Positions 43,886-52,399 of a DNA stretch of 64,000 nt are shown in pieces. The first letter of the stretch is position 1. Each line of letters starts with the position of its first letter. The stretch lies in contig LCLX01000002.1 of assembly GCA_001002285.1 (NCBI GenBank), positions 124,001-188,000 on the forward strand, written 5' to 3'. The notes under the pieces were generated by a model, which was given only the letters and a program-made list of their open reading frames with translations, did no database searches and was not told where the DNA came from. The position numbers and the translations under genes are program-made. The DNA comes from Microgenomates group bacterium GW2011_GWC1_46_15 (lineage in GTDB: Bacteria; Patescibacteria; Microgenomatia; UBA1400; UBA12028).

Positions 43886-44092
43886 ATGTATAATTGGTCA
43901 GTACATACACCACGACTCAAAAAAAATCCTCGAGCATACAACACATTCGTACTCGAACAACGTATTAATTTTGGTCTCAATGGAAAGAAACTTTCACGTA
44001 GTTTGCTCAAGAAGTACTGGAATGAGCTTGTGATTGATCCGCACAAACGAACATTCCTCGAGAAGATTATATGGACACAACCCTCACTCTAA
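43886..44092 (+). CDS. putative antitoxin partner of AbiEii-like toxin
   Basis: 68 residues, basic, helical (NGKKLSRSLLKKYWNELVID). It overlaps the toxin gene by 22 nt, typical of toxin-antitoxin pairs. No AbiEi homology is obvious, so the assignment is from context. TACTAT (43874-43879) ends 6 nt before the ATG, so the pair has its own promoter and would be leaderless. Confidence 0.5.
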   Translation: MYNWSVHTPRLKKNPRAYNTFVLEQRINFGLNGKKLSRSLLKKYWNELVIDPHKRTFLEKIIWTQPSL

Positions 44093-44727
44093 GACAAAGA
44101 AAAGCGTTGAAATGCATCGCACGAACAAATCTGGCAAAACAATTCTACTTTACCGGTGGAACGGCATTGGCGCATGTCTATCTTCACCATCGCAAATCTG
44201 AAGATTTAGACTTTTTTAACGAGCAAGAATTTGATCCTCAACAAGTGACGAGTACACTCAAAACATTTCAGCGCGCACTCGGATTTATTTCGTTTGATTA
44301 CCAACAGAGTTTTAATCGCAACATCTACATGCTTCGATTCGATCAAAGCAAATTCTTGAAACTAGAGTTTACGTTTTTTCCATTTCATCAGATAGAAAAA
44401 CCATCAGAAAAAGAAGGTTTACTTGTTGATAGCATCCTTGACATTGCAACGAACAAACTCTTTACTATTGCCCAAAATCCTCGAGGAAGAGATTATTTTG
44501 ATCTATATTGCATTGTACAAAAGTATCACTATACCGTGGAAAGTTTGCGGATGTTTGCTAAACAAAAGTTTGACTGGCATGTTGATCCTCTTCAATTAGG
44601 ATCGCGATTCCATGAAGTTGCGCAACATCTTGACGACCCGATTCTTGTAACATATGTTGAACATGCTTTGGTTGTGAAATTTTTTCAGGACGAAGCGATG
44701 AAGTTTACATCGCAAATTATCGGGTGA
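44071..44727 (+). CDS. AbiEii/AbiGii-type nucleotidyltransferase toxin
   Basis: 218 residues. Nucleotidyltransferase core: FYFTGGTALAHVYLHHRKSE and DLDFF (GGTAL and DxD-type motif), KLEFTFFPF, and DIATNKLFTIAQNPRGRDYFD with RDxxD. Members of this family modify tRNA or other targets and act in abortive infection or toxin-antitoxin systems. The short upstream overlapping gene is the likely antitoxin. Sits between a tatA remnant and tatA. Confidence 0.8.
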   Translation: MDTTLTLRQRKALKCIARTNLAKQFYFTGGTALAHVYLHHRKSEDLDFFNEQEFDPQQVTSTLKTFQRALGFISFDYQQSFNRNIYMLRFDQSKFLKLEFTFFPFHQIEKPSEKEGLLVDSILDIATNKLFTIAQNPRGRDYFDLYCIVQKYHYTVESLRMFAKQKFDWHVDPLQLGSRFHEVAQHLDDPILVTYVEHALVVKFFQDEAMKFTSQIIG

Positions 44728-44812
44728 TGACGAATAATTCATCTAACACACAAGCCAATAAGGTAATTTTTCATACACCTTTTAAATATTTTTCGGTGCT
44801 CCTCATCCGCTC

Positions 44813-44953
44813 CTACCCTTTGAGTGCTTTGCGGAACTCACGGATTGCTTCGCCAATGCCGCGAACCAACTCGGGGATTTTCTTTCCGCCGAACAGGACC
44901 AACAGCACTACAGCGATGATAACAATCTCGGTAGATCCAATGTTTTTAAACAT
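44813..44953 (-). CDS. tatA: twin-arginine translocase TatA paralogue
   Basis: 46 residues; too short for a long-frame screen. IGSTEIVIIAVVLLVLFGGK is the membrane helix with the family FGxKKLP hinge, followed by the amphipathic helix PELVRGIGEAIREFRKALKG. Forms part of the Tat pore. AAAAGGAG lies 6 nt before the ATG at 44953. Directly downstream of a second tatA (44965). It is the shortest TatA with full hinge here. Confidence 0.85.
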   Translation of the reverse strand: MFKNIGSTEIVIIAVVLLVLFGGKKIPELVRGIGEAIREFRKALKG

Positions 44954-44964
44954 AGTGTCTCCTT

Positions 44965-45147
44965 TTATGCCTTTTTCTTTTCATCCTCGTCCAGAAGGGC
45001 TTCTTTCAAATCCTTACTGGCTTTTTTGAGCTCGCGGCCAGACTCTCCAAGGCCACGTGCAAAATCCGGCAACTTCTTCGCTCCAAACAGAAGCAAGAGG
45101 ATGGCGGCAATAATAAGTATTTCGGGTGTCCCGATATTTTGAAACAT
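44965..45147 (-). CDS. tatA: twin-arginine translocase TatA paralogue
   Basis: 60 residues. IGTPEILIIAAILLLLFGAK then KLPDFARGLGESGRELKKAS and an acidic/basic tail (LLDEDEKKKA). FGAKKLP hinge intact. AAAGGAG lies before the ATG at 45147. Tandem with the 44813 copy, 11 nt apart. Confidence 0.88.
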   Translation of the reverse strand: MFQNIGTPEILIIAAILLLLFGAKKLPDFARGLGESGRELKKASKDLKEALLDEDEKKKA

Positions 45148-45342
45148 ACCACTCCTTTCTTTTCTTTATATGCGTACAGGCAGGGTCGTACTTCATTCAT
45201 CCTACCCCACACCCTGATGAAAAAACAAGGGGCAGGTCATTGTCCGCGCAAAAAAGAGCAAAATCTATACATATACATATTGACAAACTGCCCATATCTT
45301 TTTTACTGTAAGAAATACATACTATTGGATACCACCTCGTTT

Positions 45343-46413
45343 ATGATGAAAACCATTCTTTCTTTTTATAAAAATCTTCTCGTTATGCATGTTCTTATTT
45401 TGCTCATCGCTGTTGGCGCGACATTTGCGTCTTGGAAAATTGTTACTCTAACCATTCACGCGGAAAAACAACGTGTATTTAACCAGGAAAAAGATCAGGC
45501 GGCGCAGTGGCTTACGGAAAAGTTTTCATTATATTATTCTGTGTTAAGAAGTTTTCGGGCGTTTTGGTATAGCAATCCCCACGTTTCACAAAGTCAGTGG
45601 GAAAAATTTGTGAAAGATTCGGGAGTAATCAGTGAGTATCCTGGAATCTCATCGGTGTTTATGATCAAACGAGTACAACAGGAAGGCGCGCGCCCCTTAG
45701 AACAAGATATGCGGCGTATTTCCAATCCTGCGTATAAAAAATACACTATCCATCCGGTAAAAAAGGATGCAGAGTACTATCTTGGATTCTATATTTATCC
45801 CACCGAAGGTCGGGAAACGGCGTTAGGCCTCGATCACCTCTCTATTCAAGACCGGCAAGAAAAACTTTTTCAGGCACGAGATACCGGAAATATTATGAAC
45901 ACGAGAGAAACACTGCTTTTGAATACTGGACGACCAGGATTTTTTCTTGTCGCCCCACTGTACGACAATGCGGTACCACACGACACTGTTGACGGAAGAA
46001 GAAAAGCGTTCTGGGGATTTTCCGCCATTTCTTTCCGGAGCAACGAGCTTTTTTCTTCTATTTATGGCAACGAAGACCCGTTCCCATTCCTCGACTTTGA
46101 GATATACGATGGAACACAAGTAACGCCGGAAAATTTACTCTATGACCATGACCGATCTCTCTCTGCTGTTACTCTTTCAAATGCATCCAAAATGACATAT
46201 CAACAGGAACTCAAGCTTGACGACAATCGTTGGACGATTGTTTTTGCAACGAAACCAAACTTTACGTTAGGCAAGTTTCAAGAAATTTTGCCGTGGATTG
46301 TGCTTGGGATTGGCGGAGTGTTTTCAGCATTTGTTATGTTTAATCTTATTCAATATGTTTTACAGATGAAAAAAATACGACAAACGAAAGAAAAAGAGGT
46401 TCTGAAAAATTAG
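45343..46413 (+). CDS. CHASE-domain membrane sensor without output domain
   Basis: 356 residues from ATG 45343. Membrane helix ~10-32 (VMHVLILLIAVGATFASWKI), an extracytoplasmic CHASE domain ~45-300 (SNPHVSQSQWEKFVKDSG; YPGISSVFMIKRV; TEGRETALGLDHLS), helix ~308-335, and a short basic tail. CHASE domains sense small molecules and normally feed a kinase or cyclase; none is fused here, and none lies next to it. A TTGACA (45280-45285) with TACTGT at 18 nt is a possible promoter. Confidence 0.8.
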   Translation: MMKTILSFYKNLLVMHVLILLIAVGATFASWKIVTLTIHAEKQRVFNQEKDQAAQWLTEKFSLYYSVLRSFRAFWYSNPHVSQSQWEKFVKDSGVISEYPGISSVFMIKRVQQEGARPLEQDMRRISNPAYKKYTIHPVKKDAEYYLGFYIYPTEGRETALGLDHLSIQDRQEKLFQARDTGNIMNTRETLLLNTGRPGFFLVAPLYDNAVPHDTVDGRRKAFWGFSAISFRSNELFSSIYGNEDPFPFLDFEIYDGTQVTPENLLYDHDRSLSAVTLSNASKMTYQQELKLDDNRWTIVFATKPNFTLGKFQEILPWIVLGIGGVFSAFVMFNLIQYVLQMKKIRQTKEKEVLKN

Positions 46414-46517
46414 TATTGGTGAGTTCATCGCAAATCACCAAACTTTTTTGACTCTTAATATATTCTACGTAGGTATGAGCAAATATGGCCGCCACCTTTC
46501 AATGGTAAGATTTTAAT

Positions 46518-48215
46518 ATGGCAGCTATTGTTGTCCAACCTTTTGTCAGCAGATTTGAAACTCCCAGAGTGAAAATTAGTAATGAAGCTTTCGAAAATTC
46601 TGGCATTGAAATTTTTAGCTCCGAACGGATACCTTTTTCGGACCGAACCGGGCCTAAAATTGCCCAAAACCTAACCAAAATGTTTGTCTCACGTGTACAA
46701 AACTTACAAAAAAGTAGTCATGACTTCCATATTTATGAGCTAGGAGCGGGTACTGGAATCTTGGCAAAAAGAATGCTTGATCTACTTAAAACCAACTATC
46801 CAAATATCTATTCCCAAACCAAGCTCCATCTTTCAGATATCTCCATGCCAGCGCTTACCCAGCTTAAAATGTTGAAAGATCTTAAGACACACAGCAGTCA
46901 TATTTTATTTGAGGTTATAGACGCTCTAAATCCTAAATTCTCCCATAAACCGCTCCTAGTATATTTCACAAATCTCATTGACGCACTCCCCCACAACCGC
47001 CAAATTTTGGTCAAAAACGGTCAGATTTTCGAATTTCAGGTTCAAACTACGCTTAAAAAGGATACCCAAATTGTTGACGCCACCTCTTATCCACCAAAAA
47101 TTCTCGAAGGAAATAAAATCACCGACCTTTTCTCTCCAAATAACATTAAAAGGAGAATAATTCTAGCACCTCAAATTCTTCAATCCTTGGAAGAAAAATC
47201 TCGATTCGTTCCTGTCGACGAAGTATCAAATATGACTGAAAAAGAACGGGGAGATCTAAAAAACTTAGTAAAATCCAAGGACAACGGCGCTCCTTTTGTG
47301 TTTAATTATAACTATCCGGCCCGGCTGGCAATCATAAAAATGATTCGGGAATTGGAAAAGGGGGGGTTTATCTTTTTCTCGGACTTCGGCATTGCTGAAG
47401 GAACACTCGAAGAGGGTCTGCATCTGGAATGCGGTTTAACGATTTTTTTTACTGTAGACTTCCCTTCCTTTAAACAAATAGCACATACTGAGGGAGCATC
47501 TTGTTTTTTAACTTCCTATCTTCCGGGCTACCCGCAAGAAATGGTCATAGATACACTCCGTAATGATCTGACAATGGCAAATCTATTCCAAAAAGCTTCT
47601 ATAGATTATCTTCAAGGCGAAGTAAGCGCTTTTTTGGAAAATGTTAAAACTGTTCTTTCCAATAGCCAAATGGCTAAAAATCAAAAATCAAAAAGGATTC
47701 ACCATCTTTATAATTCTTTGTCTGTCGATGTAAGCCATAACTATCAACTGTTAAGTGATCTGCCTTATTTCTTCCTCCAGGCAGGTTTTTACAAAGATGC
47801 AGATTTTTATGCGGACATTCTCTATAACCAGTATGGTCATTCTGTGGGAGTTTATTACGACATAATCAAAGGTAAGGTGCGGCAAGAAGAAGGCAATTTT
47901 AAAACCGCCGAGAAATTTTTTAAAGAGGCGGCCGAAAGCCACAAGGGATTTATAGCTTATGCGTATCTGGCCGAACTTTATTGGCAACATAAGCGCTACC
48001 CTGACTACGTTGAAGCTATTAAAAAGTATCTGAAATTCACCAGAAAAAGAGATCACCTAACAAGCCTGCTCTCAATCGCTTCAGCACAGGAGAAATATCT
48101 TGGTCCAGAAAAGGCCAAAAAAACTTTGGCGATTTTTATTAGTTTTGGGAAAAAATTAAAAAATCTTTCTTTATCAGAAAAAACATCTCTGGAACAAGCC
48201 CGCAGATTATTGTAA
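46518..48215 (+). CDS. MidA/NDUFAF7-like SAM-dependent methyltransferase with TPR-like C-terminus
   Basis: 565 residues. SAM motif I YELGAGTGILAKRMLDLLK near residue 75, then LHLSDISMPALTQ, matching the DUF185/MidA family which methylates arginine in respiratory complex I. Residues ~435-540 form helical repeats (DADFYADILYNQYG; EEGNFKTAEKFFKEAAESH) like TPRs. No complex I is seen nearby, so the substrate must differ. The gene is more A+T-rich than its neighbours and has TAAGAT 6 nt before its ATG. It precedes the fibre-like protein by 9 nt. Confidence 0.72.
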   Translation: MAAIVVQPFVSRFETPRVKISNEAFENSGIEIFSSERIPFSDRTGPKIAQNLTKMFVSRVQNLQKSSHDFHIYELGAGTGILAKRMLDLLKTNYPNIYSQTKLHLSDISMPALTQLKMLKDLKTHSSHILFEVIDALNPKFSHKPLLVYFTNLIDALPHNRQILVKNGQIFEFQVQTTLKKDTQIVDATSYPPKILEGNKITDLFSPNNIKRRIILAPQILQSLEEKSRFVPVDEVSNMTEKERGDLKNLVKSKDNGAPFVFNYNYPARLAIIKMIRELEKGGFIFFSDFGIAEGTLEEGLHLECGLTIFFTVDFPSFKQIAHTEGASCFLTSYLPGYPQEMVIDTLRNDLTMANLFQKASIDYLQGEVSAFLENVKTVLSNSQMAKNQKSKRIHHLYNSLSVDVSHNYQLLSDLPYFFLQAGFYKDADFYADILYNQYGHSVGVYYDIIKGKVRQEEGNFKTAEKFFKEAAESHKGFIAYAYLAELYWQHKRYPDYVEAIKKYLKFTRKRDHLTSLLSIASAQEKYLGPEKAKKTLAIFISFGKKLKNLSLSEKTSLEQARRLL

Positions 48216-48224
48216 GCTAAAAAT

Positions 48225-50891
48225 ATGGCGGGTACATTTTCTACCGATCTGACACCTATCAAAGCAGCGGAAGCGACCGCCGATTATTCTTTAGTCGGCA
48301 CTTTAAAAAGCGCCATGGCGCTTAATGACGACTATAAACTTGAAAGTACCAACTGCATCACTTGCGGTGTCAGCAGCGCCACTGGTACTGGTACCGCTAG
48401 CATACTGGCCTTGACTCCTTCTGCAAATCTAAATCTAACTGGTGCAGGATACCATTTTTTTATGTGGATCAAAGGTATCGCTTGGCCGTCAATGGCCATA
48501 AGAGCGTCTGGAGGACTTGGTATGTCCATATCTTCAGATGCCCCACCAACGGCAGTTATTTCTGTTTTGTCAGCGGTTGTTGTCAATGGTGGAACTTCGG
48601 GGACATATGCAGTCAGTGACGTCTTAACCGTTGTCGGAGGAACTGGTACCGCCGCAACACTTACGGTTACAGGAGTTAGCGCAGGCAAAGTGACGACCGT
48701 AATTCCTACTGCCTCCACCCGGGGAGCATATACAACCTTTCCCACAAACCCTGTTTCTGTTACAGGGGGTGGTGGTACAGGAGCCACTTTTACCCTCACT
48801 TCCATTAACACCACCACCAACACTAAACAATGGTTTGTCGGAGGTAGTAATACAGATTCCGTCGTGGGCTGGACAAACTATGTGGTTGATATAGACGGTA
48901 CACCGGATATTTCCATAGGTACTCCCGCTATGAACTCGGTTGACAGAATGGGTTTTCGTATGACAGCTACCGCAGTTGTGAAAGTAGCTAACTTCATTTT
49001 TGACGTTAGCCGGTATGGGAAAGGAAGTACTATAAATGACGGGACTGGTAGTGTTCCTGTCACCCTGGCCGATTACCAAGTATATGACAATGCCAATGCC
49101 CGCTCCTGGGGCGTTGTTACTACCCAAAATGGTATTTATTTTATCTGCGGAAAACTTAATATCGGAACGGTTGCCCAAAGCGCAGAGACGGTATTTAAGG
49201 AGCAAGCTAACGTCATCGTCTACCAGGATTTTCCCGTTGCATCAACTTTTTATGAAATTCTAGTTGTGGGAGCGAGCGCCCAAAAAACTACTTTTCAGCT
49301 AGGAAGTTATGACCCCGCTTCGGGATTAACTTCAGGCGGGTGTACTATCAAAGGTTCTGGTAATGTCAACAGCTCGTCTCGAACTGATGGCACGGTAGGA
49401 ATCGCCCACTCCGTTTGGACTCTTACGGCCAGCGACGCCAACCAGGTAACCAAACTATACGCTTCAACCTTTTCCGAAATGCTTAGCGCGGCCTTAGCAT
49501 ACAACGCAGTTTCTATTGAACTGACCACTAACTGCACCACCAATGGAACCGTCACGCTTGTGACATCCGACAGTTATGATACGTCCGGAATTGTGATCGG
49601 AATGAAAGTAACCGGCACAAATATCGATGCCAATACTTACGTTTCGTCCATTGAAAGCGCTACTTCTTTAACTATGGATAAAGCCGCCACAGGTTCAGGG
49701 TCTTCACTCACCATGACCTTTACCCACAACAACGAAATAAGGGGTTGTACTTTCTCAAATTTCGGCACCATCACAACCAACGGGTGTGTTATAGATAGTT
49801 GCACATTTCAAGACGTCAAAACCGGAGCGCCAATCAGTGCTACTTATGCGTTGATTGTGAACTCCACTACAGAAATGGGCAGGATCACTAACTCCAAATT
49901 TATTAACTGCAACCGCGCAATCAAAATTACTACTGCGGGTGATTATACTTTTACCGGCAACACCTTCTCTGGAAACACGTACGATATCGAAAACTCGGCC
50001 GCCGGTGCCAATGTCACCGATATCTATTCAGAAAGCAATTCCGATGGCACCATTGCACTCAACGACTCTACAATCGGAGTTTCTCAGTCGTTTACTGGCG
50101 ATGGAAATAAATTGGCCAACGCTGTTTTCTACTTAAGCAAAACGAATGCTCCATCTGGGAATGCTGTCGCGAAAGTGTATGCGCATTCTGGTACTTTTGC
50201 TTCTAGTTCGCTTCCCACTGGAACTGCTTTGGCTACAAGTCGAAATGTTGACGTTACCGCTCTCACTGGTTCGCTTGCTCTCACTACTTTTTATTTTGGC
50301 GATCAGGGTCAAAACATTACCCTTACAAACGGCACAAAATATGTTGTTACCATTGAATATAGTAGTGGAACTTCAAGCAATACTGTTAACGTTGGCCGTG
50401 ATGCGAGTAGTGCTACAGCAGCCGGTAGCTGCGCAACCTTGGTCGGCACAACTTGGACTTCAACCGCAACTACTACCGACGCCTGCTTTTACGTACGTAC
50501 TGGTGGCGTTGTTACAATCACTCTCGCTAGCGGATCAAATCCCTCCGCAAATAAGGTTTTGAACAGTAACGCTATTCCGGGCGCTATTACAATAAATACA
50601 GGTGTAAATATAACGGTCCATGTGCAAGATTCAAGTCAAGTCAATATAACAGGAGCCGGGGTTCAAATATTTCAGACTTCAACTCCAACGAATATTATCG
50701 CGAACACAACAACAGATGGCTCTGGTAACATCGTTGGAAGTACTACACTCTCCGTAGGGACAGGTCTTACTATTAGAGTCCGCAAATCTTCTAGTGGCAC
50801 TCGATATGTCCCCGCAGAAACCACAACCACCGTTCCTTCTGTAGACTCCACCATCACGGTTGTTCTTACTGTAGACACGATTGCCGCGTAG
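48225..50891 (+). CDS. phage tail/fibre-like beta-rich protein 1 (888 aa)
   Basis: Not a known enzyme. Thr/Ser/Gly-rich with few charges. Residues ~115-205 hold a repeat type common in phage structural proteins (SDVLTVVGGTGTAATLTVTG, then VSVTGGGGTGATFTLTS). Residues ~500-620 resemble a right-handed beta-helix (NEIRGCTFSNFGTITTNGCV, FTGNTFSGNTYDIENSAAG). A C-terminal beta-sandwich/carboxypeptidase-regulatory-like part follows (ITVHVQDSSQVNITGAGVQI). No signal peptide or Tat motif at the N-terminus (MAGTFSTDLTP). Head of a run of similar genes; a phage origin is likely by module style, export route unknown. Confidence 0.7.
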   Translation: MAGTFSTDLTPIKAAEATADYSLVGTLKSAMALNDDYKLESTNCITCGVSSATGTGTASILALTPSANLNLTGAGYHFFMWIKGIAWPSMAIRASGGLGMSISSDAPPTAVISVLSAVVVNGGTSGTYAVSDVLTVVGGTGTAATLTVTGVSAGKVTTVIPTASTRGAYTTFPTNPVSVTGGGGTGATFTLTSINTTTNTKQWFVGGSNTDSVVGWTNYVVDIDGTPDISIGTPAMNSVDRMGFRMTATAVVKVANFIFDVSRYGKGSTINDGTGSVPVTLADYQVYDNANARSWGVVTTQNGIYFICGKLNIGTVAQSAETVFKEQANVIVYQDFPVASTFYEILVVGASAQKTTFQLGSYDPASGLTSGGCTIKGSGNVNSSSRTDGTVGIAHSVWTLTASDANQVTKLYASTFSEMLSAALAYNAVSIELTTNCTTNGTVTLVTSDSYDTSGIVIGMKVTGTNIDANTYVSSIESATSLTMDKAATGSGSSLTMTFTHNNEIRGCTFSNFGTITTNGCVIDSCTFQDVKTGAPISATYALIVNSTTEMGRITNSKFINCNRAIKITTAGDYTFTGNTFSGNTYDIENSAAGANVTDIYSESNSDGTIALNDSTIGVSQSFTGDGNKLANAVFYLSKTNAPSGNAVAKVYAHSGTFASSSLPTGTALATSRNVDVTALTGSLALTTFYFGDQGQNITLTNGTKYVVTIEYSSGTSSNTVNVGRDASSATAAGSCATLVGTTWTSTATTTDACFYVRTGGVVTITLASGSNPSANKVLNSNAIPGAITINTGVNITVHVQDSSQVNITGAGVQIFQTSTPTNIIANTTTDGSGNIVGSTTLSVGTGLTIRVRKSSSGTRYVPAETTTTVPSVDSTITVVLTVDTIAA

Positions 50892-50933
50892 AAATGTGAT
50901 GATATCGTTTTATAATCCTGCTATACTCGCACT

Positions 50934-51446
50934 ATGCAAATCGTTGATATTAACGGAACAGAACGCACATGTTTAAAGGCGTTCCCTGACCCCGCATACC
51001 CTGGATATATGCGCGTTGAGTTCAGAACTCACCATGAATGGTTCACGCTCAAAGAGTTTCTTTTTTTTAACCCCACGCTGAAAAACTTAATGGCTGGTGC
51101 TCCCAATCTTCCTGCCGATGATCTTGGAGTCGTTACATCATCCGGAAAAAACTTTATCAGAGATGCAAAGAAAAACTGGAAAGAAAACAGTTATATTGAT
51201 TTCACGATTTGGATCTCGCGGGGGCTTGGTGAGGGACAAACACGAAGGGTGATGAGGAATACACGAAACACGGTCTATACCAATACACCTTGGAATACCA
51301 AACCAAATAAAACTTCTCAGTATTTAATTTCACATGATATTCACGATGTGAAAGCGTTTGGAAATGTTCTTCCACAAATTGAACAGGCCGAATACGAAAG
51401 ACGCGCTAAAGAAATGGATAAAAAGAAAGCACCACAAAAAAATTAA
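50934..51446 (+). CDS. phage-module protein, 170 aa
   Basis: N-terminal ~60 residues unknown. Residues ~65-140 (LGVVTSSGKNFIRDAKKNW, SYIDFTIWISRGLGEGQTRR, VYTNTPWNTKPNKTSQYLIS) follow a domain found in phage and giant surface proteins: SGxxFxDxxKxW...GxGxGQ.R.I...W.T.PDxTSxY.I. The end is highly charged. No signal peptide. TATACT (50922-50927) ends 6 nt before the ATG, so it has its own leaderless promoter. Confidence 0.6.
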   Translation: MQIVDINGTERTCLKAFPDPAYPGYMRVEFRTHHEWFTLKEFLFFNPTLKNLMAGAPNLPADDLGVVTSSGKNFIRDAKKNWKENSYIDFTIWISRGLGEGQTRRVMRNTRNTVYTNTPWNTKPNKTSQYLISHDIHDVKAFGNVLPQIEQAEYERRAKEMDKKKAPQKN

Positions 51447-51457
51447 AAATATATACT

Positions 51458-51931
51458 ATGAAACTCGCAAAAGAATATCAGTTCCTCGTTATTATCAGCC
51501 TCTTTATTTTTGCGTACGTGCTCGAAGCGCTCGTGAATCCTCTGCAAATCAATCTTATTACTCCATACAGCTACCTTAACCCACAAATTCTTGCGAAGTA
51601 CCCGTTTACAACCGCAATTATTGCGATTAAAAGTATCGCGATCTTTTGGACCCCACTATTTCTTTTTTCTTTTATCCAGAAAGCATACGCCGCAAAGGGA
51701 AGCATTTTCCTTGTATTAGCCGGACTTCTCCAGTTATACTCACTCCAAGAAATCGCAACCGGTGCCCAAATTGTGCCACTGGAGTGGTCACTCGCGCTTT
51801 CTGTTGCGGGAATACTCCTTCTTATCCCAACCAGTCTTTTTTTCCTTCAGCATAGTTTTCATACAATGCGTGCGAAAATCCACTCGCCTACTCCTCCACC
51901 CATTGCTTCTCCACAAAAATCCACTCCTTGA
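51458..51931 (+). CDS. four-helix membrane protein, 157 aa
   Basis: Not recognised. Membrane helices at ~9-27 (FLVIISLFIFAYVLEALV), ~48-72, ~78-98 (GSIFLVLAGLLQLYSL) and ~107-130 (LALSVAGILLLIPTSLFF), then a proline/serine-rich tail (SPTPPPIASPQKS). 11 nt after the preceding gene. Possibly an anchor for the neighbouring proteins; no direct evidence. Confidence 0.6.
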   Translation: MKLAKEYQFLVIISLFIFAYVLEALVNPLQINLITPYSYLNPQILAKYPFTTAIIAIKSIAIFWTPLFLFSFIQKAYAAKGSIFLVLAGLLQLYSLQEIATGAQIVPLEWSLALSVAGILLLIPTSLFFLQHSFHTMRAKIHSPTPPPIASPQKSTP

Positions 51932-51962
51932 CGCTGACCCTTCCTCTTACTACTATTGATGT

Positions 51963-52325
51963 ATGCACAAGCAATTTTTCGTGCTGGCTGACTACAGAGA
52001 AAAAAGCATACATTGGAAAGCGGGAAATATTGTACTCGTGGATCCTGATATTGCAGTTCCATTTATTGGAACGATTCTTACCCCACTGTACTCTGCCATC
52101 AAAGCAGGTCTGTATCCACCGGCTCCGCAAGAGCCGCTTGCCATAAAAATGATGAAAAAGATGAAAGAAAATGTGAAAGAAATTGTTGGTATGCCGCCAG
52201 AATCATCAAAAAATCCTCCGCCCTCCTCACTTGGCTCAATCCTTGCGAAGAAAAAGTTTTTACAAAACGATATCCGAGCAAAAATTCAGGCAAAGAAAGC
52301 TGAACGCGCGCAAGGAAAGAGTTAG
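51963..52325 (+). CDS. hypothetical protein, 120 aa
   Basis: Not recognised. A beta-rich start (FVLADYREKSIHWKAGNIVL), a linker, then a basic helical end (KKFLQNDIRAKIQAKKAERA). TACTAT (51951-51956) ends 6 nt before the ATG. Size and position between two phage-type proteins suggest an accessory role, unproven. Confidence 0.55.
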   Translation: MHKQFFVLADYREKSIHWKAGNIVLVDPDIAVPFIGTILTPLYSAIKAGLYPPAPQEPLAIKMMKKMKENVKEIVGMPPESSKNPPPSSLGSILAKKKFLQNDIRAKIQAKKAERAQGKS

Positions 52326-52399
52326 CTCTTGTAACTTTGTAGTGTATACATAATACTAAAACTTGATTATTGTGGAAGTAATGGCATAAAGAAACATAT

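Noticed and set aside
43749..44033. 94-codon plus-strand frame
   Set aside because: Begins in the tatA remnant and overlaps the antitoxin gene in another frame; no coding signal.
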